Counted from the stretch's first letter, positions 1 through 7,431 are shown. The stretch: 17,399 nucleotides of DNA from JBLMZH01 sp050258715 (GCA_050258715.1 JBLMZH010000019.1:1-17399), one strand, 5' to 3'. The notes: generated by a model from the letters alone, not told the origin. Numbers and translations are program-made.

Positions 1-19
1 ACAATAACTAAAGATTTTG

Positions 20-1084
20 TCATAAGACATCGTTGTTATTTTTACTATAAATGACTCTGTTTGTCAAGCCTAGGGTGGAGAGGATTTTTTGGGTTTCCTC
101 GGAATTGGCCCATCTGGGGCAGCAGTAATTGTCTATGATCACGGGATTAACTGTGATTTCCGCCAGGTCCTTATCTTTAAATACGACCTCCACAGTCAGC
201 CCTTCCCGCGTCTCCTGGCTCCACATCTGGTCAAAAACAAAATTTCCCAAAGAGTAAAAGATCCATTTGCCTTTGTACTGTTCAGTCGTTTGGATCCAGT
301 GCGGGTGGCCGCCGATGAATAAGTCAGTGCCCGCATCAATCGCGCTGTGGACATATTCGACATTTTGGGCGTCAGGCTCGAGTTTATATTCCGTGCCCAT
401 GTGCGAGGAGACGACCAGAAAATCAACTTCGGGTTTCAAGGTTTTTATGTCCGCCTGAACCTGTTTTTGATCGTTCCAATCGCAGACGTTTGCGTCCGGA
501 ACCTTGCCTCCGTCATTATAGGCTGCGTATGAATAGGTCAAAAAGCCAAACTTAATACCGTTGATTTCTTCAACAAGCCCCTGGTGGCAGTCAGTCCCGG
601 TGCCGACCGGTTTGATGCCGTTGGTTTGAAGCCAGTTCAAAGTATAGGTTAGGCCGTTTTTCCCCTGGTCAAAGGAATGGTTGTTGGCGGTTGATAATAT
701 TTTTAGACCTGAATCGACCAGGCCTGAGATCCAAGCTGGTTCCGCCTTGAACACCATGCCTTGCGTAACGCGCGCCCCTTTATCGTAGAAAGGCGATTCA
801 AGGTTGGCAAAGCTCAGGTCCGAACTTTTGATCTCATCTTTGACATTGGCGAAAGGAAGCGACGGATCATTGGCCTCGGTGATCTTTGTCCCGACGTTGC
901 GCGAAAGCATTATGTCGCCGGCAAAGAAGAGCTTGGTCGTCTTGGGTTGGACTTTTTGTTCCGGCTTGACCGGGTCGCTGCCGTGGATCAAATTTTGCCG
1001 GGTCTCATTGAAACCGAACCAAACAACCGCAACGGCGACAGCCGCAAGCAGCAACAACAGGCTTGATTTAAATGCCTTTGACAT
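20..1084 (-). CDS. CapA-family metallophosphatase-like protein, membrane anchored
   Basis: The 354-residue protein has the motif set of the CapA/PGA_cap family (calcineurin-like phosphatase fold, named after poly-gamma-glutamate capsule protein CapA). An uncleaved-looking N-terminal membrane segment lies at about residues 8-25, so the domain should face outward. Visible motifs are GDIMLSR (56-62), NLE (94-96), NNHSFDQG (134-141), SHMGTEY (227-233), GGHPH (258-262) and YSLGNFVFDQ (277-286). The acidic residues and histidines in these are the usual metal ligands. The start overlaps the end of dprA by 17 bases and has no clear SD, so translation is probably coupled to dprA. The stop is TGA. No capsule or polyglutamate synthesis genes lie nearby, so the substrate is unknown. 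Family confidence is high; physiological role is unassigned. Confidence 0.9.
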   Translation of the reverse strand: MSKAFKSSLLLLLAAVAVAVVWFGFNETRQNLIHGSDPVKPEQKVQPKTTKLFFAGDIMLSRNVGTKITEANDPSLPFANVKDEIKSSDLSFANLESPFYDKGARVTQGMVFKAEPAWISGLVDSGLKILSTANNHSFDQGKNGLTYTLNWLQTNGIKPVGTGTDCHQGLVEEINGIKFGFLTYSYAAYNDGGKVPDANVCDWNDQKQVQADIKTLKPEVDFLVVSSHMGTEYKLEPDAQNVEYVHSAIDAGTDLFIGGHPHWIQTTEQYKGKWIFYSLGNFVFDQMWSQETREGLTVEVVFKDKDLAEITVNPVIIDNYCCPRWANSEETQKILSTLGLTNRVIYSKNNNDVL

Positions 1085-2135
1085 AATGATTGTTCCCGAT
1101 CCTTGAAACCATACCTTTAATTTCCAGCATGGTCAAGGTTTGCATGACCAGTTCCGGTTTTAGTTTGGTGTCTCTGACGATCTGGTCCATTTCTTTTGGG
1201 GTCCGGCCCAAAGATCCAAGGACCGACCGTTCGATATCACTACCATTAAACTTAGCAGTATCTTTGGCTGGCATCAAATCCAAATTCAATTCCTTAAAGA
1301 TATCGCTTAAGCCGGTTATCGTCGCCGCTCCCGCTTTGATGAGTTTTAAGCAGCCTGCTGAAACCTCGGAAAAGATCGAGCCGGGCACGGCCAAAACCAG
1401 CCGATTCTGCTCGAGCGCGAAAGTTGCGGTTGAAAGAGCGCCGCTGACCAAGGGCGCTTCAATGACCAAAACGCCCAGGCTTAAGCCTGAAATTATGCGG
1501 TTGCGGTCGAGAAAGTTTTGTTTGTAAACGGGCCTGCCCAAAGCGTATTCGGATACAACACAGCCGTTTTCAATGATTTTCTTGGCCAGATTGAAGTTGC
1601 TTTTCGGGGAAAGCGAATCATCATCCAGGGGGCTGGCTAAAACCGCGATCGGAACTATGCCGGCGGCGAGTGCCGAGTTCAATGCTTCCGAATCAACACC
1701 GAACGCCATGCCGGAAATTATGCTTAAGCCGGTTGCGGAAAGCCCGGGCACGATCTCCAAAACAGCCTGCTTGCCGTACAAGCTCATTTTTCTCGTTCCA
1801 ACGACAGCCAGTCCCGGCCCTGACAAAGCCTTGATGCTTCCTCTGGTGTAGATTGCGGGCGGGGGATTGGGGATTTCTTTTAATTGCTGCGGGTATGTGG
1901 CTTCGGCTATGATCGTGGTTTCAATCCCAAGGTCAGCAAGCTTTTGAAAAGATTTTTCCGGATCGATATTATCAAAAGCTTTTAAAATTTGGCCTTTGTC
2001 CATTTTTTTTTCGCACATAATTCCCAGAGCCGACCTTTTTTGCTCCCAAATTCGGGCAAACGACCCGAATTGCTTCAGCAGCAGGTTCAATTTGACCGCG
2101 TCCATGCCCGGGATCAAATTGATGGCGTTGGCCAT
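1068..2135 (-). CDS. dprA: DNA processing protein DprA (ssDNA-binding RecA loader)
   Basis: DprA protects incoming single-stranded DNA in the cytoplasm and loads RecA during natural transformation. The 355-residue product has an N-terminal helical SAM/HhH-like region, the Rossmann core with VVGTRKMSLYG (about residues 112-122), SGMAFGVDSEAL, RNRIISGLS, and SGALSTATFALEQNR followed by AVPGS. A C-terminal winged helix of DprA type follows from about residue 290. A longer reading to 2261 is open, but ATG 2133-2135 is chosen because AAAGGAA sits about 7 bases before it and the extension (residues YFSKVCGKCQY) resembles no DprA. The downstream capA-like gene overlaps its end. CPR bacteria commonly keep dprA with competence genes, which suggests DNA uptake; no other competence gene is visible here. 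Confidence 0.95.
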   Translation of the reverse strand: MANAINLIPGMDAVKLNLLLKQFGSFARIWEQKRSALGIMCEKKMDKGQILKAFDNIDPEKSFQKLADLGIETTIIAEATYPQQLKEIPNPPPAIYTRGSIKALSGPGLAVVGTRKMSLYGKQAVLEIVPGLSATGLSIISGMAFGVDSEALNSALAAGIVPIAVLASPLDDDSLSPKSNFNLAKKIIENGCVVSEYALGRPVYKQNFLDRNRIISGLSLGVLVIEAPLVSGALSTATFALEQNRLVLAVPGSIFSEVSAGCLKLIKAGAATITGLSDIFKELNLDLMPAKDTAKFNGSDIERSVLGSLGRTPKEMDQIVRDTKLKPELVMQTLTMLEIKGMVSRIGNNHYVKGI

Positions 2136-2179
2136 TATTCGTTCCTTTTGCATATTTGTTTTCCAGTAAATAAGGGTAT

Positions 2180-2208
2180 ATTCTAGGCAATATTGACATT
2201 TTCCGCAA
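2180..2208 (-). promoter_or_regulatory. Candidate promoter of dprA-capA
   Basis: Read on the minus strand, TTGCGG (2208-2203), a 17-base spacer and TAGAAT (2185-2180) form a sigma70-type promoter. It would start transcription about 40 bases before the dprA ATG. This is a visual match only. Confidence 0.5.
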
Positions 2209-2458
2209 ACTTTGCTAAAATATCTCGTTATGGTTAAAATTAGGAAGTCGCCCCTTACCAATTTCAGGCAGTAGTACTTTTTACCCTATCTGTTCAGCGG
2301 TGAAAGCGGACATCATCCCTCCTATTGTCTGCGAGTAGCCACAAGTCAAGGCCGGACTGGTTTTCCATTCTCGTCTTGCGCTGACAGGTAGGGTCAAGGG
2401 TATTACTTTAGGGGAACAAGGAGGAATTTTCGTTTACCGGCCGAATTGGAGGAGCAGG
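2209..2458. other. Gene-free stretch ahead of the orphan two-gene unit
   Basis: I see no convincing gene here. It separates the divergent dprA promoter from the small-protein unit. Near its right end are two overlapping promoter possibilities for that unit: CTGACA (2381-2386), 17 bases, TACTTT (2404-2409); or TTGCGC (2376-2381), 19 bases, TATTAC (2401-2406). AAGGAGG at 2418-2424 is a perfect ribosome-binding sequence with no start codon at a usable distance; the SD actually used is at 2448-2452. Confidence 0.4.
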
Positions 2459-2692
2459 ATGGACACCATCGGTGAGAAAATTGGCCGGGGAGCGGTGTGG
2501 ATCTTCGCGATCACCGTCATCGTTGAGGTGGCAACGCACTTTCTTGCAGTGGCAAGGGTGGCCGCCATCGCGTTCGGCATCATCGGGCTCGCTCTGACTG
2601 CGGTTTCCGTCGTCGTGTTTGGTTGGTGGTCGTTGACACACAGGTTCGGAAGGAGGCCACATGCTGGGACAGGCGGTTTGTCGGGAACTTAG
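2459..2692 (+). CDS. Small two-helix membrane protein, unknown function
   Basis: I do not recognise this 77-residue protein. It has a short polar N terminus, two hydrophobic segments (about residues 11-31 and 34-57) joined by a very short turn, and a basic, glycine-rich tail (HRFGRRPHAGTGG). That predicts a helical hairpin in the membrane with both ends on the same side. GGAGG at 2448-2452 lies 6 bases before the ATG, which supports real translation. Its last 32 bases overlap the start of the next gene, which has its own SD inside this gene, so the two are probably made together and may interact. Codon use is rich in C/G-ending codons, unlike the neighbouring dprA, pth and der genes. It could be a toxin-like or accessory membrane peptide; nothing in the sequence decides this. 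Confidence 0.6.
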   Translation: MDTIGEKIGRGAVWIFAITVIVEVATHFLAVARVAAIAFGIIGLALTAVSVVVFGWWSLTHRFGRRPHAGTGGLSGT

Positions 2693-2951
2693 GGTCATCA
2701 AACCGAATCCGTACGTTTCCCGGGAACAGCACGAGAACGACCTCGACAACGGCAACTTCGACTCCATCCCGAGGGGAGAGTCAAAGGAAGCCATCCGGAG
2801 AGCAGCCAACAGGCTGGCCGCTCAGGAATGGCACAGGCTTCCTCCCCAGGAGACCGAGTTGCTGATTCGGGAGCTGTGCGAGGCAAACGGCCTCAAGCTG
2901 ACTCCCGAGGTCCACGATTTCCTGCTCGATCAGTACGAGAGCCGTCGATAG
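2661..2951 (+). CDS. Small soluble hypothetical protein, 96 residues
   Basis: This protein is not recognised. The ATG is preceded by AAGGAGG at 2650-2656, inside the upstream membrane-protein gene, with a 4-base spacer. The product is hydrophilic and charged, with no membrane segment. Residues 1-40 look loosely ordered (Asn, Asp and Pro rich), and residues 42-96 look helical with an acidic/leucine-rich stretch (TELLIRELCEANGL) and a YESRR end. It has a single pair of cysteines (about 7 and 73) and no nuclease, helix-turn-helix or zinc motif that I can see. It ends at TAG, about 70 bases before a strong terminator, so the two genes form a self-contained transcription unit between divergent or convergent housekeeping genes. 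C/G-ending codons dominate, as in the pyr/pur genes further along. Function unknown. Confidence 0.65.
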   Translation: MLGQAVCRELRVIKPNPYVSREQHENDLDNGNFDSIPRGESKEAIRRAANRLAAQEWHRLPPQETELLIRELCEANGLKLTPEVHDFLLDQYESRR

Positions 2952-3023
2952 GGCAATTGCGGCCATCCCAGCTGGCTGCGATAAAAACCGGAACCCACTC
3001 CGGCGAAGTCCTCGCGAAACGAC

Positions 3024-3066
3024 AAGGCTCGAACTTGGCAACCCCAAGTTCGAGCCTTTTTCTTTT
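3024..3066 (+). terminator. Strong intrinsic terminator of the orphan two-gene unit
   Basis: AAGGCTCGAACTTGG (3024-3038) pairs perfectly over 15 bp with 3044-3058 around a 5-base loop. It is followed by a T-rich run (TTTTCTTTTT). The orientation fits the plus-strand unit. The converging pth gene has no matching T run on its side. Confidence 0.9.
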
Positions 3067-3088
3067 TAGAAATAGAAATTAACCGAAT

Positions 3089-3628
3089 TTACCCGTTGTA
3101 TTTCGATTGGGTCAGTTCAAATCCGTCTCTTAAGAGCGAGTCCACAATATCCTTTGCCCGCTCAAGGGATTCCGTGACCAGGCTTTCCTCGCTTTTGTCG
3201 AATTTTTGGAGGACGAAATCCTCAGCCGGGACCTGGCCTTTAAGTTCCGGGTTGGCAATGCCGAGCCTGAGCCGAATAAAATCCTGGGTATTCAGCTCCT
3301 CGATGATTGATTTAATACCGTTGTGTCCGGCCGAGCTCAAATCTTTCATGAGTTTGACCGTGCCGAGCGGCAAATCGAGCTCGTCGTGGACCACGACCAG
3401 TTTTGCGTCAGGGTAGTATTTAGAGACTTCTTTTACGGCTTTGCCCGAAAGGTTCATGAAGGTCTGAGGTTTTAAAAGGATGGCGTCTTCGGTTTTGATA
3501 AACAGCGACTGGTATTTGTTTTCCCACTCCGTATTGTCCGTCAAAAGGTCCAAGACTCGAAAACCCAGGTTGTGCCTGGTATTTTCGTACTGCTTTCCTG
3601 GATTGCCTAAGCCGACGATTAAGTACAT
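3089..3628 (-). CDS. pth: Peptidyl-tRNA hydrolase
   Basis: Pth cleaves peptidyl-tRNA released from stalled ribosomes, recycling tRNA in the cytosol. The 179-residue product is close to the usual length. Active-site residues are visible: N9 in VGLGNPG, catalytic H19 in TRHNLGF, N59 in TFMNLSG, D82 in VHDELDLPLG and N103 in GHNGIKS. ATG 3626-3628 is the natural start because the family begins exactly with M-x-LIVGLGNPG. There is no SD upstream. It is the last gene of a probable lcp-der-pth transcription unit, 84 bases after der, and converges on the orphan unit. Confidence 0.97.
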   Translation of the reverse strand: MYLIVGLGNPGKQYENTRHNLGFRVLDLLTDNTEWENKYQSLFIKTEDAILLKPQTFMNLSGKAVKEVSKYYPDAKLVVVHDELDLPLGTVKLMKDLSSAGHNGIKSIIEELNTQDFIRLRLGIANPELKGQVPAEDFVLQKFDKSEESLVTESLERAKDIVDSLLRDGFELTQSKYNG

Positions 3629-3712
3629 TTTATTTAAGTTAAATGCTCTGATTAAATGGTAATGGTTAAGGCAATAAATTACAATCGCAGGTTTGAATCT
3701 GGATATTAAGAC

Positions 3713-5035
3713 TTATTTCCGTTTTTCGTACTTGATCTCGATCGGTGTTCCTTCAAATCCGAACTTAAGCCGGAACTGTTTTTCAAAATATTTTTTCCAG
3801 GCCGTGGCTACTGCGGCCGGAAAGTTCACGGTCATTCGAAACATAGGCGGCCGCACGGATATTTGGGAAAGATTGTAAAGTTTGGGCGCGCGCTGGTCCG
3901 CCATCTTGCCCGGCATATGTTCCTTGAGCATCTTTTCCAAAAAACCGTCCAAATCCTCGATTGAAATCTGCTTTTGCGCTGAGGCAAAAGAGTCGAAGGC
4001 CAGTTCAAACATTTTTTCCAAGCCTGAGCCCGTCTTGGCGGAGGCAAAAACCACCGGCGCCCACCACATATGCGGAAGATGATCGGGGAGCCGGTTTAGA
4101 ACCCGGTCCCTTTCCTCGTCGCTCAATTTGTCGATCTTGTTTAAAACCACGACCACGGGCTTATGCTGCTCAATGATTTGAGAGGCGATAACTTGGTCCT
4201 GAAAGGTGATCGGTTCGTCGCTGGCAAGAACGAAAAAAATGACGTCCGCCTGGGGGATGGTGCGCAAAGTCTGCATGGCGGCCGCAGTTTCGGTGTCCTG
4301 GTCCTGCTTCCATTTTTTCTTGACCCCGGCCGTATCCAGCAAAACAAAATCCCGGCCGTTATGCTTGTAGGGGATGTCCACGGTGGAGCGGGTCGTGCCC
4401 GGTTTTTCGTGCACGAGCTGCCTCTCTGTACCCAAAATTTTATTGACCAAAGATGATTTTCCGACGTTCGGCTTGCCGACAAAGGCCAGCTTCAACCCGG
4501 GATCGTCCAAGGACTCAGATCGTTGTTCTGATTTGATGTTTGAACTGATCATATCAAGGAGGTCGCCGACGCCCGAACCGTTGATGGCCGAGATCGGGAT
4601 CGGTTCGTTGAGTCCAAGGCGTTTGAATTCGGCGATCGCCGCTTCAGTTTTGGCGCTTCTGGAGTCGATTTTGTTGACCGCGAGCAAAACCGGTTTTTTG
4701 GAACGCGACAATTTTTTCGCCACGGCGAAGTCTGAGGAGGATACTTCGGTCCTCCCGTCAGCCACCAGCACTATAAGGTCGGCCTCGGACAGCGCAATGG
4801 CCGTTTGCCGCTGAATGCTCTTTTCCAAATCTGATCCCGGACGGGAGATAATGCCGGCTGTGTCCACTAAAAAAAATTCAGAACCGTTCCAAACGGTTCG
4901 GCCATAGTGGCGGTCGCGGGTCGTGCCGGCCTCGGGATGGGTTAAGGCCTTGCGCCGCTCCAAAATTTTATTGAATAAGGTCGACTTGCCGGCATTGGGG
5001 AGGCCGATGAGCGCGACCAGTGGAATGCGGTTCAT
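3713..5035 (-). CDS. der: Ribosome-assembly GTPase Der (EngA), double G domain
   Basis: Der is the tandem GTPase needed for 50S ribosomal subunit maturation. The 440 residues match the family length. G domain 1 has GLPNAGKST (11-19), GTTRD (37-41), DTAG (58-61) and NKID (121-124). G domain 2 has GKPNVGKSS (187-195), GTTRS (213-217), DTAG (234-237) and NKID (299-302). A C-terminal KH-like domain follows (about 355-440, ending in GTPIEIKYEKRK). All nucleotide-binding motifs are intact. No SD precedes the ATG. It lies 26 bases after the LCP gene and 84 bases before pth on the same strand, so they are probably co-transcribed from the promoter ahead of the LCP gene. Confidence 0.97.
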   Translation of the reverse strand: MNRIPLVALIGLPNAGKSTLFNKILERRKALTHPEAGTTRDRHYGRTVWNGSEFFLVDTAGIISRPGSDLEKSIQRQTAIALSEADLIVLVADGRTEVSSSDFAVAKKLSRSKKPVLLAVNKIDSRSAKTEAAIAEFKRLGLNEPIPISAINGSGVGDLLDMISSNIKSEQRSESLDDPGLKLAFVGKPNVGKSSLVNKILGTERQLVHEKPGTTRSTVDIPYKHNGRDFVLLDTAGVKKKWKQDQDTETAAAMQTLRTIPQADVIFFVLASDEPITFQDQVIASQIIEQHKPVVVVLNKIDKLSDEERDRVLNRLPDHLPHMWWAPVVFASAKTGSGLEKMFELAFDSFASAQKQISIEDLDGFLEKMLKEHMPGKMADQRAPKLYNLSQISVRPPMFRMTVNFPAAVATAWKKYFEKQFRLKFGFEGTPIEIKYEKRK

Positions 5036-5061
5036 GTGGTAATTGCTATCTATATTATTTT

Positions 5062-6441
5062 TTACATATCATTCCCGATCAGGATCACGAAATCCGATCC
5101 TGGCTGGGCGTCGTAGAACGGAACATCGGACACACTCAAATTCAAGTCCTTCAGGTATTGAAGCGTCTTTGGCTTCCTGCCTTGGGAATTATCGTAGAGG
5201 ATTGTGCGGTCGTAGGACGACTTGCCCTTGTAGGTCGCGTACTTGACCTTGGCCCCGAGATTGCTCAGATTTTTTATGGCATCAATGTTCTTGGTTTTGC
5301 CGGTCGTGTTTTGGACCTCGATTGTTGCACCCTCTTTAGACAGTTTGGCGATCGTTGTGGCGTTGACCAGATAGGCGTGGATGTCGGCTAGAGTTTTGCC
5401 CTCGCAGGGCTGGATGACATAAGCCTTGACCGTATAATCCTCGATCATGCCCTGGCAAATAAGCTTCTCGTCCGGATCCAGGCTTAAGGAGTAGATGTTG
5501 TCAGCCGGAATATCGTGGGCGACTTCGCTTAAACGCTTGAGTTCCGTCGGTTCGAGGTTGGTTCGGAAATTTTCCGTGAAGTCATTGAGCAGCTCGTTGA
5601 TGGTGGAGATGTCGGTCAGGCCGAGGTTTTGCAGTTTCGTCTTCATGGCGACCAGGATCTTTTTTTGCCGCTCGCTTCGGGCAAAATCGTTGCCTTCGCC
5701 GTTGTTGCCGTGCCTTGAGCGGGCAAAAATCAGCGCCCTTTCGCCGTTCATGTGTTCAATGCCTTTGGTGAATGTCACCGGCGGCAGATAGCCGTTCTTG
5801 CTGTTGGGATACATGTTGTCCGTAAAGGTCCGGTCCACCGTAATGTCCACGCCGCCGACGTGATCAACCGCTTTGACAAATCCTTTGAAGTCCACCGAAG
5901 CGTAGTAGGGGATGGTCAGGCCCGTGACTTTTTCCGCCGCGGCTATGGCGGCGGGTCCGCCGGTGCCCGGCTGGGAAGCTTCGGCGTAAGCATAGGCCGC
6001 ATTGATCTTTTGAAAGCCGCGGTTCGGGAAGCTGATGACGAAATCGCGGGGGATGGAGATCAAAACGACCTCCTTGGTTTCCATATTGATGCTCGCGACG
6101 ATCATGGTATCCGTGAGATAAGCGCCGTCGTGGCCGGGCCCGCCGTATCCGAGCAGCAAAATGTTCACGGTCCCCGTTTCTTCACCTTGCAAAGGCTGGG
6201 TTTTGCCGAAGATCATCTTGCTGACGCGGACAAAAATATTGCCCTTGCCCGTGAAGATCTTGTTGGTTTTAGAAAGTATTTGGGCGCCGTTAAATCCCGC
6301 ATACACGAGACCCAAAGCCAGAATCAAAAGTATTAGCTTGAGTTTCCAGCGGCGTTTGCGCCTCGGGGCCGAAGGCCTTTCAGCAGGCGGTTGTTGTTGC
6401 GATTGGTAGCGGGGTTGGTAATTTATGTCAAAACTTCTCAT
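5062..6441 (-). CDS. LytR-CpsA-Psr (LCP) family protein with LytR_C domain
   Basis: LCP proteins transfer polymer chains from undecaprenyl-pyrophosphate carriers to peptidoglycan or other surface acceptors, outside the cytoplasmic membrane. The 459-residue product has a polar, basic cytoplasmic N terminus (Gln/Pro/Arg rich, 10-33) and one membrane segment at about 34-50. The LCP core follows, with NILLLGYGG (93-101), the acidic/Arg elements TDTM (110-113) and SIPRD (129-133), KINAAYAYA, FARSRHG (239-245) and GNDFARSERQ (250-259). A C-terminal LytR_C domain (about 365-455) starts at VQNTTG. No SD is seen; a promoter with TATAAT lies about 30 bases upstream. It heads the unit with der and pth. 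Which polymer it attaches cannot be told from sequence. Confidence 0.93.
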   Translation of the reverse strand: MRSFDINYQPRYQSQQQPPAERPSAPRRKRRWKLKLILLILALGLVYAGFNGAQILSKTNKIFTGKGNIFVRVSKMIFGKTQPLQGEETGTVNILLLGYGGPGHDGAYLTDTMIVASINMETKEVVLISIPRDFVISFPNRGFQKINAAYAYAEASQPGTGGPAAIAAAEKVTGLTIPYYASVDFKGFVKAVDHVGGVDITVDRTFTDNMYPNSKNGYLPPVTFTKGIEHMNGERALIFARSRHGNNGEGNDFARSERQKKILVAMKTKLQNLGLTDISTINELLNDFTENFRTNLEPTELKRLSEVAHDIPADNIYSLSLDPDEKLICQGMIEDYTVKAYVIQPCEGKTLADIHAYLVNATTIAKLSKEGATIEVQNTTGKTKNIDAIKNLSNLGAKVKYATYKGKSSYDRTILYDNSQGRKPKTLQYLKDLNLSVSDVPFYDAQPGSDFVILIGNDM

Positions 6442-6471
6442 GTGTGGTTGAAATCGTTAATCTGCCAACAT

Positions 6472-6500
6472 ATTATAGCTTACTTTTTTCATGCTGACTA
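6472..6500 (-). promoter_or_regulatory. Candidate promoter of the lcp-der-pth unit
   Basis: On the minus strand, TAGTCA (6500-6495), 17 bases, and a perfect TATAAT (6477-6472) lie about 30 bases before the LCP gene start. The expected 5' leader is about 20-25 bases and contains no SD. Confidence 0.6.
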
Positions 6501-6541
6501 AGGTTACTCAAGGTTTATTATTACAAAAATTTGACTTGTAA

Positions 6542-6594
6542 CTTTCAGCTGGATCAGGGGTTGTAGCGCCGCGCGATATCTGGTAAGCTGAAAG
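6542..6594. repeat. Structured inverted repeat upstream of tRNA-Val
   Basis: CTTTCAGCT (6542-6550) and AGCTGAAAG (6586-6594) are perfect 9-bp complements. Just inside, ATCAG (6553-6557) can pair with CTGGT (6580-6584), giving a longer interrupted stem with a GC-rich apical loop (AGCGCCGCGCG). T-rich sequence follows (6600-6623), so it could be a terminator-like or structured RNA element. TTGTAG (6561-6566), 17 bases, and TAAGCT (6584-6589) also sit within it as a weak promoter match. Function unknown. Confidence 0.45.
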
Positions 6595-6633
6595 GGCTAT
6601 TTTTGATTTTTTCGGCCTTTTTACAATAATTTA

Positions 6634-6710
6634 GGTCATTTAGCTCAGCTGGTTAGAGCGCGCCGTTCACATCGGCGAGGTCGCTGGTTCGAGTCCAGCA
6701 ATGACCACCA
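6634..6710 (+). tRNA. tRNA-Val, anticodon CAC, CCA encoded
   Basis: A full cloverleaf is visible. The acceptor GGTCATT (6634-6640) pairs with AATGACC (6700-6706). D stem GCTC/GAGC (6643-6646, 6656-6659). Anticodon stem CGCCG/CGGCG (6661-6665, 6673-6677) with loop TTCACAT, so the anticodon is CAC (codon GTG). The variable loop is AGGTC. T stem GCTGG/CCAGC with loop TTCGAGT. Discriminator A and an encoded CCA complete it (6707-6710). TACAAT at 6622-6627 is a possible -10, only 6 bases before the mature 5' end. lepB begins 39 bases downstream. Confidence 0.97.
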
Positions 6711-6749
6711 GAATAAATTGAGCAATCGGCCTCAAAGTAAATAAAAATT

Positions 6750-7385
6750 ATGGAAGAAAAAAAAGAAGAACCAGGGATCTTTTCAGACGCAAAATCTTTT
6801 GGATTATTCGTTTGGGATTTTCTCAAAGTCATCATTATCGCTCTCGTGATCATTCTCCCGATCCGTTATTTTGTTTTTCAGCCCTTTATCGTCTCCGGCA
6901 ATTCCATGCTGCCCAACTTCGAGGACGGGCAATATCTCGTCATTGATGAGATATCCTACCGCCTGCGCCAGCCGGAAAGGGGAGAGGTTGTCGTGCTTCG
7001 CTATCCTGACGACCCGAAACAATATTTTATCAAGCGCATTGTCGGGCTTCCGGGAGAAAAGGTTTCCATAGACAACGGCCGGGTTACGATCTACAACACC
7101 CAGCACCCCGACGGCATGGTTTTGGATGAAAGCTACCTTCCGACCCAGGGCCTGACCTATCCCTTAAACTCGGATGTGATCGGCGGCAAAAAAACTTTGA
7201 CTCTTTCCTCCGAACAATATTTCACTTTGGGCGACAACCGCCTGCAGTCCTCGGATTCCCGATATTGGGGGCCCTTGCCCAAGAACGATCTGGTCGGGCG
7301 CGTGCTCATCAGGGCCTTTCCTCTCAACAAATTCCATAAATTTTCAGCGCCGTCCTACAGTTATACGGCAGTCGAGACCTTGTAG
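6750..7385 (+). CDS. lepB: Signal peptidase I
   Basis: Membrane-bound serine protease that removes signal peptides from exported proteins. The 211-residue product has a charged N terminus (MEEKKEEPG), one membrane segment at about residues 25-43, then the catalytic domain. Box B is SGNSM with nucleophile S52. Box D is FIKRIVGLPGE with general-base K95. Box E is GDNRLQSSDSRYWG. All catalytic elements are intact. There is one membrane anchor, as in the shorter Gram-positive-like types. No SD precedes the ATG, and no clear promoter lies between it and tRNA-Val, so it is likely transcribed through the tRNA. Alternative starts inside would cut the membrane anchor, so this ATG is kept. Confidence 0.96.
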   Translation: MEEKKEEPGIFSDAKSFGLFVWDFLKVIIIALVIILPIRYFVFQPFIVSGNSMLPNFEDGQYLVIDEISYRLRQPERGEVVVLRYPDDPKQYFIKRIVGLPGEKVSIDNGRVTIYNTQHPDGMVLDESYLPTQGLTYPLNSDVIGGKKTLTLSSEQYFTLGDNRLQSSDSRYWGPLPKNDLVGRVLIRAFPLNKFHKFSAPSYSYTAVETL

Positions 7386-7402
7386 TCACATCAGAATAGG
7401 GG

Positions 7403-7431
7403 TTGCAATAAGGAGGGACCTCCTGTAAACT
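7403..7431 (+). promoter_or_regulatory. Candidate promoter with internal palindrome, ahead of the HisRS-like gene
   Basis: TTGCAA (7403-7408), a 17-base spacer and TAAACT (7426-7431) fit a sigma70-type promoter. Within the spacer, AGGAGG-GA-CCTCCT (7411-7424) is a perfect palindrome, a position where a dimeric repressor could block RNA polymerase. The AAGGAGG inside it has no start codon at SD distance, so it is not a ribosome-binding site. Confidence 0.5.

Noticed and set aside
1..50. Terminator after the capA-like gene
   Set aside because: There is only a weak ATAAC/GTTAT pairing, partly inside the coding end, and the window edge cuts the region.
2136..2261. N-terminal extension of dprA
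   Set aside because: It contains the -10/-35 of the gene, and an SD marks ATG 2135.
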